This document shows, piece by piece, positions 1 through 6,315 of a stretch of 11,286 nucleotides of DNA (position 1 is the stretch's first letter; every line of letters starts with the position of its first letter). Below the pieces are notes generated by a model. The model did not search any database. It was not told the DNA's origin and worked only from the letters and a program-made list of their open reading frames with translations. The DNA lies in NCBI GenBank assembly GCA_030425785.1, contig JAUHYJ010000059.1, positions 1-11,286 on the forward strand. Direction: 5' to 3'. Made by a program: the position numbers and the translations under genes. This DNA is from Acidimicrobiia bacterium (GTDB lineage Bacteria; Actinomycetota; Acidimicrobiia; Acidimicrobiales; Ilumatobacteraceae).

Positions 1-231
1 CAGCTCGTCGGCGTCGACGTCAGCGGCATCGGTCTCGATCCAGGTCCGCGCGAAGACCTCGGCGTAGCGGGCGGAGTCGACCGCCGTGACGTGGCCGCCG
101 GCCCGCTTGAAGGCCTGGGCGACTCGGGTGGTGCCGGTGAACAGGTCGAGTGCCGTGCGCGCACCAGAGCGTTCGAACAGCTCGGTCAACACCGGGATCA
201 GGCGCCGCTTCGAGCCCAGGTACTTGATCAC
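1..231 (-). CDS. D12-class adenine-specific DNA methyltransferase, N-terminal part (runs off left edge)
   Basis: Translating the minus strand from GTG at 231 gives 77 uninterrupted codons to the window edge. The start reads VIKYLGSKRRLIPVLTELF, the typical opening of D12-class (Dam/DpnM-like) N6-adenine DNA methyltransferases. It is followed at about residues 28-48 by LDLFTGTTRVAQAFKRAG, the SAM-binding motif I region, and then a TAVD strand. The enzyme would transfer methyl from SAM to adenine in a specific DNA site. The catalytic DPPY-type motif lies beyond the edge, so specificity and intactness cannot be judged. The GTG start overlaps the stop of the upstream thioesterase gene as GTGA, so translation is probably coupled. 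No restriction endonuclease is visible on this side. An orphan methylase or part of a restriction-modification or phage-defence locus are both possible. Confidence 0.82.
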   Translation of the reverse strand, partial: MIKYLGSKRRLIPVLTELFERSGARTALDLFTGTTRVAQAFKRAGGHVTAVDSARYAEVFARTWIETDAADVDADEL

Positions 232-929
232 GGTCGGGTCGCGGTGGCGTCCTCGTCCGGCGGGGCCGGACGGGCGGCCGTCTGTCGTGCGAACGCCTCG
301 CGGTCGACGGCGATGAAGGTGGCACGCGCCGACGCAACGAGTTCGTCGGCGTCGACGTCGGTGAGCTCACCGGTCAGGTGCAGCTTGCGTCCTTCGCGCC
401 GGTCGAGCCGCACGCGACACGCGAGTGGACGGAACAGCGGCGTCGGGGCGTGGTACCGCACGTACAGGTCGCCGGTGAACGCGGCCTCGCGGATCACGCC
501 GAGGACGAACCCGAACACGTCGTCGAACAGGGCGGCGACGATGCCGCCGTGGCTGCGGTTCGGGGCACCTTCGTGGGCCGAGCGCAGGGTGACGAGGGCC
601 TCGATCTCGTCACCGTGGCGGTGCAGCTCGAGATCGAGGCCGTACGGCGACGAGCTGCCCGACACCGGCCGGTCGTCGAAGTCGTGGTCGAAGCGTCCCT
701 GGGGGAGGTCGGTCACCTGGCGGTCGGCGAACGGGTGGTCGCCGCGGCTGCGGTGCGCCTGCGGCCACAGTTCGGCCGTGATCTGTTCGAGCACGTCGGC
801 GAGCCGCTCGATCTGGTCGAGCGTCGCATGCCGCCCGACGAAGGCATGGGAGAGCTCACGTATGGCCGTTCCGGCGCGCTGGCGCGCGACCCGGATCTGG
901 TCGTCGGTGGTGACGGTGCCAGTGTCCAT
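228..929 (-). CDS. PaaI-like hotdog-fold thioesterase family protein
   Basis: The product is 233 aa. The C-terminal half (about residues 95-210) has hotdog thioesterase features: HEGAPNRSHGGIVAALFDD at 119-137, including the HGG motif at 127-129 and acidic D136/D137 on the central helix, then strand segments GDLYVRYHAPTPLF and a second strand ending ATFIAVD. Such enzymes hydrolyse acyl-CoA thioesters, often aryl- or medium-chain substrates; the substrate here is unknown. Residues 1-95 form a helical extension containing a possible domain-level spacer. ATG at 929 is the first in-frame start after the divergent intergenic region. The much longer upstream open frame lies antisense to the SAM methyltransferase gene and is rejected. 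The gene is followed without a gap by the DNA methyltransferase gene (GTGA overlap). The two products have no obvious shared pathway. Confidence 0.8.
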   Translation of the reverse strand: MDTGTVTTDDQIRVARQRAGTAIRELSHAFVGRHATLDQIERLADVLEQITAELWPQAHRSRGDHPFADRQVTDLPQGRFDHDFDDRPVSGSSSPYGLDLELHRHGDEIEALVTLRSAHEGAPNRSHGGIVAALFDDVFGFVLGVIREAAFTGDLYVRYHAPTPLFRPLACRVRLDRREGRKLHLTGELTDVDADELVASARATFIAVDREAFARQTAARPAPPDEDATATRP

Positions 930-1094
930 CTCGTGACATTGGCAGGTGGTCGATGACGGGTGCAATGCGAGGCGGTGGCGGCGGGATGAACGAACGCGGA
1001 TCGATCTGGCCGTGAGGTGGCGTCGCCGTGAACACTGCCCGAACCCTGCCGCCGGAGCCTTGCGGGATCGATGGGCCGACCCGAGGATGAGCGC
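930..1094. promoter_or_regulatory. Divergent intergenic region between thioesterase and glycan cluster
   Basis: These 165 nt separate the divergent minus-strand thioesterase from the plus-strand methyltransferase and must hold the promoters for both units. On the minus strand, TTGCAC (complement of 960-965) and CAATGT (complement of 936-941), spaced 18 nt apart, make a weak -35/-10 candidate that would give a nearly leaderless message. On the plus strand, TTGGCA at 939-944 resembles a -35, but no good -10 follows at 16-18 nt. No strong operator palindrome or riboswitch fold is apparent by eye. Confidence 0.3.
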
Positions 1095-1760
1095 ATGCAG
1101 TCGTCGGAGCTCGAGTTGGCTCGCCAGGACCTTGCGGCCGACCGGCATCGGCTCGCCGAGATCGACCGGGTCGGCGACGCCTGGACGCTCGGTCCCCGAC
1201 GCAACGAGCGCATCAACCGGCACCTCCGCGCTGCACTGGCGGACGCCGGGCTCGCGTCGGGCCGGGTGCTCGAGGTCGGCGCACGTGCGCACCCGCGGCT
1301 GGATGTCTTCGCCGCGACCCACTGGACGTACGAGGTCCTCGACATCGAGGACGGTTCGTGCGACGTGCCGGTCGTCGTCGGCGACATCACCGACTGCGGT
1401 GAGCTGGCATCGGAGTCCTACGACGTCATCGTCAGCGTCGACGTGTTCGAGCACATCAACCGACCGTGGCTCGCCGCAGCCGAGATCGCCCGCCTGCTCC
1501 GCCCTGGAGGTCTGTCGTACACGTCGACGCTCTTCGCGTGGCGGTACCACCCGGTCCCGATCGACTACTGGCGGTTCACCCCCGACTGCCTCGACTTCCT
1601 GTTCTCGGATCTGACGCGCGTCGACTCGGGCTTCGACACGACCGAACGACGCCGGGACATCCGGGGGCGCGGCCGGCGCGACCAGGTTCCCGTCGATGCG
1701 CTCGGCGGATTCCGGGAGAACTGGCGGGTCTTCCATGTCGGGCGGAAACCGTGGCGATGA
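1095..1760 (+). CDS. Class I SAM-dependent methyltransferase of a surface-glycan cluster
   Basis: The product is 221 aa. Residues 57-68 (GRVLEVGARAHP) are the SAM-binding motif I in a degenerate form that lacks the classic GxGxG. VLDIED at 81-86 is the acidic loop after strand 2, GDIT at 96-99 is motif II, YDVIVSVDVFEHI at 109-121 is motif III, and LLRPGG at 134-139 is the post-motif signature. YHPVPIDYWRFTP at 151-163 and the end ENWRVFHVGRKP match methyltransferases I know from polysaccharide clusters. It probably O-methylates a sugar of the local polymer. ATG at 1095 is preferred because CGAGGA precedes it at good spacing; ATG at 1071 would add eight residues. Its stop overlaps the next start as ATGA at 1757-1760, so this is the first gene of a coupled operon. 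The acceptor is unknown. Confidence 0.82.
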   Translation: MQSSELELARQDLAADRHRLAEIDRVGDAWTLGPRRNERINRHLRAALADAGLASGRVLEVGARAHPRLDVFAATHWTYEVLDIEDGSCDVPVVVGDITDCGELASESYDVIVSVDVFEHINRPWLAAAEIARLLRPGGLSYTSTLFAWRYHPVPIDYWRFTPDCLDFLFSDLTRVDSGFDTTERRRDIRGRGRRDQVPVDALGGFRENWRVFHVGRKPWR

Positions 1761-3100
1761 CCGTGTCGGAGACCGCGACGCCGGACGTCGAGGGACCGGA
1801 TCGGGTGCTGACCTGCGTGTGCATCGCAGACTCGGACACCCGACTCAAGTGGACCGTCCGGGTCGCGGAGCGGATCGTCGACCGGATGGTCGAGCGGATT
1901 CCCGGCGTCGACCGGTGCTCGATCGTCGTCGTGTCGTTGTCGGCCGGAGCGGTGCCCACGGAGCAGCAACTCGCCGATCATCAGGTCTCGGCGCCGCATC
2001 TCGTGCTCGGTGACGACGACCTCCCGGCGTTGCTCGCTGACGCGGACGTGGTGATCGTGAACACCGTCGGCTCGCGACTCTCGCGGATCATCGGCCACGG
2101 AGCGGCACTCGCGGACGAGATCGGGCGACGGCCGGTGGTGATCACCGGCTACGCCGGCCTCGTCTACGAGAAGTACGTGGAGGGGCTCGTGTGGCGGCTC
2201 GGCGCCGACGTGATCTGCTGCAACTCGCTGCACGACCTCGAGCTGTTCCGGTCGCTCGCCGTGTCGCTCGGCGCGGATCCGTCGCCGCTCGTCGCCGCCG
2301 GCGTCGCGGTCGCAGCGCTCGACCCCGGCACCACCTCGTCGCCGCGACCTTGGCCGCCGGAGCGAGTCGTGTTCGCCGTGCAGCCGGATGTCCCGCGCCG
2401 ACTCGACGACCGTGTCTACCTGCTCGAACGCCTCGTGTCGTACGCCCGCGCCCACCGCGACCGCGAGGTGGTCGTCAAGCTCCGCTCGCGGCTCGGTGAG
2501 CTCACGACCCATCGCGAGAAGCACCACTACGAGCAGCTCTACCGACGCCATGTCGTCGACCGCCCGGCGAACCTCCGGTTCGAGTACGGACACATGGGAA
2601 CGCTGCTCGATACGACCGATCTGCTCGTGACGGTGAGTTCGACGGCCGCGGTGGAGGCACTCGCCCGCGGCGTGCACGTCGGCATCATCACCGATCTCGG
2701 GATCGGTGAGTCGATGGGCAACCACCTCTTCATCGGGTCGGGCCTGCTCGTCTCGATGAACGACGTCGACATCGATCGCCGCCCGGTGCTCGACGTGGCA
2801 TGGGCGGCACGCAACGGCCTTCGTGGTGACGAGCGACCCGAAGTGGCCGCCGATCGGGTGATCGATCTCCTCGTCGGGGCATCCGACGGGCGACCATTGC
2901 CGACTCCGGTCCGGCTCGTGACGAGCGAACGCATGCCCCGGCTGTTCAGCCGGGTCGTCGAGTCGGCGTCGGGATACCCGCCGTCGGCGTCGCCGGTCGC
3001 CGAAGGACGATCGCGACGCGTGCGGCGACGCGTCGGTCGACTCGTCCACAGTGCTGCACGCCGCTGCTACCGCTCGCTCGTCAGGTGGGCAGACCTGTGA
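1757..3100 (+). CDS. DUF6716-type putative glycosyltransferase, copy 1
   Basis: The product is 447 aa, cytoplasmic, with no signal peptide or membrane helix seen. The N-terminal half has an alternating strand/helix pattern with DSDTRLKW at 25-32. A second domain starts near 202 and carries VVVKLRS (238-244), THREKHHYEQLY (251-262) and the strongest block, TVSSTAAVEALARGVHVGIITDLG (292-315; key residues S294, S295, T296, E300, G305, D313), then N322 and FIGSGL (325-330). This two-domain layout looks like a GT-B glycosyltransferase, and it matches the family I recall as DUF6716, found beside NeuA/NeuB genes in actinobacteria. The family's reaction is not established to my knowledge; use of CMP-NulO is inferred from context and the SSTA motif. 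The last 30 residues are strongly basic (RSRRVRRRVGRLV), perhaps a membrane-surface anchor. It is coupled to both neighbours by 4-nt overlaps. Confidence 0.78.
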   Translation: MTVSETATPDVEGPDRVLTCVCIADSDTRLKWTVRVAERIVDRMVERIPGVDRCSIVVVSLSAGAVPTEQQLADHQVSAPHLVLGDDDLPALLADADVVIVNTVGSRLSRIIGHGAALADEIGRRPVVITGYAGLVYEKYVEGLVWRLGADVICCNSLHDLELFRSLAVSLGADPSPLVAAGVAVAALDPGTTSSPRPWPPERVVFAVQPDVPRRLDDRVYLLERLVSYARAHRDREVVVKLRSRLGELTTHREKHHYEQLYRRHVVDRPANLRFEYGHMGTLLDTTDLLVTVSSTAAVEALARGVHVGIITDLGIGESMGNHLFIGSGLLVSMNDVDIDRRPVLDVAWAARNGLRGDERPEVAADRVIDLLVGASDGRPLPTPVRLVTSERMPRLFSRVVESASGYPPSASPVAEGRSRRVRRRVGRLVHSAARRCYRSLVRWADL

Positions 3101-4303
3101 CCGTCGTGGCCATCATCCCCGCCCGGGGTGGATCGAAGGGCGTGCCCGGGAAGAACCTCGCGCTGGTCGGTGGGCGTTCGCTCGTTCGGCGGGCGGTCGA
3201 CAGCTGCCATCGGGCACGGACGATCGAGCGCGTCGTCGTGTCGACCGACGATCGACTGATCGCGCTCGAAGCCGCCGATGCGGGCGCGCTCACCGTCGAG
3301 CGGCCCGACGAACTGGCGTGCGACGAGTCGACGTCGGAGTCCGCGCTGTTGCACGCACTGGGCGAGCTGGACGTCGACGCGTCGGTGGTGGTCTTCGTGC
3401 AGTGCACGAGCCCGTTCATCGATCCGTCGGACCTCGACCGTGCCGTTGCCGCCGTGCAGTCCGGGAACTGCGACGTCGCGTTCGCCGCGGCGCAGTTCCA
3501 CGGCTTCGTCTGGCGCGTCACCCCGGACGGGCACGACGGGGTGAACCACGATCCCTCCGTCAGGCAGCGCCGCCAGGACCGGCCGGAGGAGTTCGTCGAG
3601 ACCGGCGCCTTCTACGTCGTCGACGCCGCCGGTTTCCTGCGCGCCGGCCACCGCTTCTTCGGCCGAGCGCGTCCGATCGTCGTGAGTGCGCCGCCCATCG
3701 AGATCGACGACCCGATCGACCTCGAGACCGCGCGGCTCATCGCGCCGCAGCACGGTGTGCCGCACGCGATCGACGTGAGAGCCGTCGTGACCGACTTCGA
3801 CGGCGTGCACACGGACAATCGGGCGTACCTCGACGAGCGCGGGATCGAATCGGTCGTCGTGAATCGCGCCGACGGCATGGGCATCTCGCACCTGGTCGCT
3901 GCGGGCATCCCGGTCCTGATCCTGTCGACGGAGCGCAACCCGGTGGTCAGAGCCCGGGCGAGCAAGCTCGGCGTCGACTGCATCGACGCCTGCGACGACA
4001 AGGTGTCGGCGATGCTCGCGTGGCTGCGCGCCCGGGAGGTCGACCCGGCCGACACGCTCTTCATCGGCAACGACGTGAACGATGCCGGGTGCCTCGAGCT
4101 CGTCGGCGTGCCCGTCGTCGTCGCCGACGCGCACCCCGGCGTCCGACATCTCGCCGTGGCGACGACCTGTGCCGTCGGCGGCGACGGCGCCGTGCGCGAG
4201 ATCGCCGACGCCGTGCTCCGCAGCCGCTCGACCGTCACACATCCACACCGCCACTCCTCATCCCACCACTCCTCATCCCACCCTCGATCCGGTTCCACCG
4301 GAG
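3097..4303 (+). CDS. neuA: CMP-nonulosonate synthetase fused to KdsC-like HAD phosphatase (no in-frame stop at its natural end)
   Basis: Residues 1-225 are an acylneuraminate cytidylyltransferase: AIIPARGGSKGVPGKN at 5-20 binds CTP, with VQCTSPF at 101-107 and ETGAFYV at 168-174. Residues 227-375 are a KdsC-type HAD phosphatase: DFDGV with D233 and D235, ST at 277-278, K302, and GNDVND at 324-329. Together they would dephosphorylate a nonulosonate 9-phosphate and activate it to CMP-NulO; this fusion type is known in bacteria, and vertebrate CMAS has a similar C-terminal domain. GTG 3097 is chosen: AGGTGGG lies 7 nt upstream and the start overlaps the previous stop as GTGA (GTG 3085 is the alternative). 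Family similarity ends near 4222. The frame then has no stop until 6315, running out of frame through the synthase gene. The end given here is therefore only the point where the synthase begins. Confidence 0.85.
4251..4280 (+). repeat. Perfect 15-bp tandem repeat (two copies) in the neuA-neuB junction
   Basis: The 15-nt unit ccactcctcatccca occurs at 4251-4265 and again at 4266-4280, followed by two more matching bases. It lies in the linker between the end of the phosphatase domain and the beginning of the synthase. Because the unit is a multiple of three, a change of copy number alters linker length without changing frame. In the synthase frame it encodes a Pro/Thr/His-rich stretch (PHPTTPHPT), as is typical of interdomain linkers. 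In the synthetase frame it encodes HSSSHHSSSH. Confidence 0.9.
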
Positions 4304-5176
4304 GTGCGCATCGGCCGGCGCGACGTCGGACCGATGTCGCCCGCATACCTGATCGCCGAGATCGGCATCAATCACAACGCGGAGGTCGCGATCGCCAAGG
4401 CGCTCATGGACGTCGCCGCGGATGCCGGGTGCGACGCCGTCAAGTTCCAGAAGCGGACACCGAGCATCTGTGTGCCGCTCGAGCAACGATCGAAGATCCG
4501 TCAGACCCCGTGGGGCGAGATGACGTACCTGCAGTACAAGGAACGTATGGAGTTCGACCGTGCCGGCTACGAGGCGATCGCCGCCCACGCCGCGGAACTG
4601 GGGATCGATTGGTTCGCGTCGCCGTGGGACATCCCGTCGGTCGAGTTCCTGGAGGAGCTCGACGTCGTCTGCCACAAGATCGCCAGCGCGTCGATCACCG
4701 ACGTGCCGCTCTTGCACGCGGTGCGCGACACGGGCCGGCCGATCATCATGTCGACCGGCATGTCGACCGCCGACGAGATCGACGTCGCCGTCGAGGCGGT
4801 CGGAACCGAGCGGTTGGTGCTGCTGCACACCACCTCGACCTATCCGTGTCCCGAGCACGAGGCGAACCTCAACGCAATCCACACACTCCGGCGCCGCTAC
4901 GGCGTCCCCGTCGGCTACTCGGGACACGAGCGTGGACTCCAGATCTCGGTGGCGGCGGTGGCGCTCGGCGCGTGCGTCGTCGAGCGTCACGTCACCCTCG
5001 ATCGCACGATGTGGGGGTCGGATCACGCGGCGTCCCTCGAACCGCACGGTCTTCGCCAGCTCGTTCGGGACATCCGGATCATCGAGACCGCGACGGGGGA
5101 CGGCGCACTGCGCGTCTTCCCCGGCGAGGAGGAGCCGCGCCGGCGACTCCGACCCGCACTGCTCGCGACCGCCTGA
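4304..5176 (+). CDS. neuB: Nonulosonate (sialic-acid-type) synthase lacking the C-terminal SAF domain
   Basis: From GTG 4304 this is 290 aa of NeuB-type TIM barrel. Visible family motifs are AEIGINHN (18-25, E19), AVKFQKR (45-51, K47), HKIASAS (124-130, K125), MSTGMST (149-155), GYSGHERG (204-211, metal-ligand H208) and VERHVTLDR (226-234, metal-ligand H229). It would condense phosphoenolpyruvate with ManNAc, mannose or a phosphorylated form to give a nine-carbon ulosonic acid. Typical NeuB is about 350 aa, ending in an antifreeze-like SAF domain; this one stops right after the barrel (LRPALLATA). The start is uncertain. GTG 4304 fits the family's IGxRxVG opening but lies inside GGAGG (4300-4304), too close to act as its ribosome site; ATG 4334 has only a weak site. 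The frame is open well upstream, so it may instead be the second half of a NeuA-NeuB fusion. The next gene starts 2 nt after its stop. Confidence 0.85.
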   Translation: MRIGRRDVGPMSPAYLIAEIGINHNAEVAIAKALMDVAADAGCDAVKFQKRTPSICVPLEQRSKIRQTPWGEMTYLQYKERMEFDRAGYEAIAAHAAELGIDWFASPWDIPSVEFLEELDVVCHKIASASITDVPLLHAVRDTGRPIIMSTGMSTADEIDVAVEAVGTERLVLLHTTSTYPCPEHEANLNAIHTLRRRYGVPVGYSGHERGLQISVAAVALGACVVERHVTLDRTMWGSDHAASLEPHGLRQLVRDIRIIETATGDGALRVFPGEEEPRRRLRPALLATA

Positions 5177-5178
5177 CG

Positions 5179-6315
5179 ATGCGACAACTCGTCATCGCTG
5201 CCACCGACTCGCACCTCAAGTGGGCGGCGCACATGGCCGGACGGGTGCCGGCGACGTGGGACCAGCGCATCGTGGTGCTCGAGTCGGCGATCGGACCGTC
5301 GTCGCGGCAGATCGCCGCCGCGACGGCCGGTACCGGCCTCGAACGAGTGGAATCGGCGACGGTCAGCGATCTCCGTGCTGCGTTGCGTCGCTGCCCGGTC
5401 GACAGCGTGCTGTTGGCCTGCCCCGGCCCCTTCATCGCCGGCATCGAGGCGACCGTGCTCAGAGCGATCGACCGACGCCCTGCGACGGCAGCGGTCACCC
5501 CCGGCATCGCATCGCCGGTCCGGACCAGAGCGATGCTCGCCCGCCGCGATCTCGATGCGGTCATCGTCCACTCGATCGCCGAGCGCGTCGAGCACGAGGC
5601 AGCGTTCGCTCGGCTCGGCGTGCCGACGACGGTCGCGCTCGCACGGCTGCCGACTCTTGTGGCCGGTGTCAGGTCGGAGGCGCGAGAGCGACGCCCGGTG
5701 TTCGTCGCGCAATCGGAGGTCCCGGCCGAGTACACCGAGCGTCGGCGTCTGCTGCGTCTGCTGGCCGCCGCATACCCCGACGGCGTCGTGGTACACCTTC
5801 GATCACTCGACGGTGAGCGGACGGCGCATGTCGAGCGCGATGCGTACCCGGCGATCTGGTCGGACCTCGTCGGGAGCGGTGCCGTCGCCGACGGTGTCGT
5901 CGAGTTCGTCCACGGGCCCATGGCCGACTGGATCGCGCGGGCGCCGGTCGTCCTCACGGTCAGCTCGACCGCTGCGCTCGAGGCGATCGCCGCCGGAACT
6001 CCCGTCGGGATCGTCGCCGACCTCGGCATGCGCAGCGATCTCCTCAACGGCGTGTTCGCGGGGTCGGGCCTCTTCGTGGAACTCGAACGGGGGCCCGCTG
6101 CCGGCGACGGCCGACCGCGTGAGGAGTGGTCGCGCCGTCACTACTTCCACGATCCGGGCATCGACGACTGGTGCGACGTGCTGGAGCGGATCGTCGACCA
6201 GGGGCCACGGCCGCACCCGGGGACGACTCGCCGTCACTGGTGGCCGGCCGCCAAGTGGGTCGTCGGTGCGGCGCGACCGACCATCGGCGTGCTCGGCGCA
6301 CGGAGTTCGGCATGA
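5179..6315 (+). CDS. DUF6716-type putative glycosyltransferase, copy 2
   Basis: The product is 378 aa, with no membrane helix seen. It is a diverged paralogue of the 1757-3100 product. Shared blocks are TDSHLKWAAHMA (9-20), PVFVAQSEVP (173-182), TAHVERDAYP (215-224) and TVSSTAALEAIAAGTPVGIVADLG (260-283; S262, S263, T264, E268, G273, D281), then N290 and FAGSGLF (293-299). The family is uncharacterised to my knowledge. A GT-B glycosyltransferase using the CMP-NulO made next door is an inference. The conserved Lys of copy 1 (VVKLRS, K241) is His here (VVHLRS, H206), suggesting a different donor, acceptor or linkage. The start follows the synthase stop by 2 nt and has no clear ribosome site, so it likely relies on coupling. 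It lies in the same reading frame as neuA, whose open frame runs into it. Confidence 0.78.
   Translation: MRQLVIAATDSHLKWAAHMAGRVPATWDQRIVVLESAIGPSSRQIAAATAGTGLERVESATVSDLRAALRRCPVDSVLLACPGPFIAGIEATVLRAIDRRPATAAVTPGIASPVRTRAMLARRDLDAVIVHSIAERVEHEAAFARLGVPTTVALARLPTLVAGVRSEARERRPVFVAQSEVPAEYTERRRLLRLLAAAYPDGVVVHLRSLDGERTAHVERDAYPAIWSDLVGSGAVADGVVEFVHGPMADWIARAPVVLTVSSTAALEAIAAGTPVGIVADLGMRSDLLNGVFAGSGLFVELERGPAAGDGRPREEWSRRHYFHDPGIDDWCDVLERIVDQGPRPHPGTTRRHWWPAAKWVVGAARPTIGVLGARSSA

Noticed and set aside
228..1736. A 502-codon minus-strand open frame extending upstream of the thioesterase
   Set aside because: The part above 929 is antisense to the SAM methyltransferase, has no family features and is the product of GC-rich codon bias.
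1565..3049. A 494-codon minus-strand open frame rich in Arg and Asp
   Set aside because: It is antisense to the first DUF6716 gene, which has conserved motifs; the composition is typical of a shadow frame.
3067..4254. A 395-codon minus-strand open frame
   Set aside because: Antisense to neuA, low-complexity His/Asp/Arg composition, no recognisable motif.
4240..4290. A classical programmed frameshift signal at the neuA-neuB junction
   Set aside because: No convincing slippery heptamer, in-frame stop or well-placed internal Shine-Dalgarno element was seen, so programmed frameshifting is kept only as one option within the finding.
3085..6315. A single open frame of 1076 codons that looks like one giant protein
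   Set aside because: Its middle third is Arg/Asp-rich and overlaps a clear NeuB gene in another frame; only the two ends match known families. Treated as separate genes with an unresolved junction.
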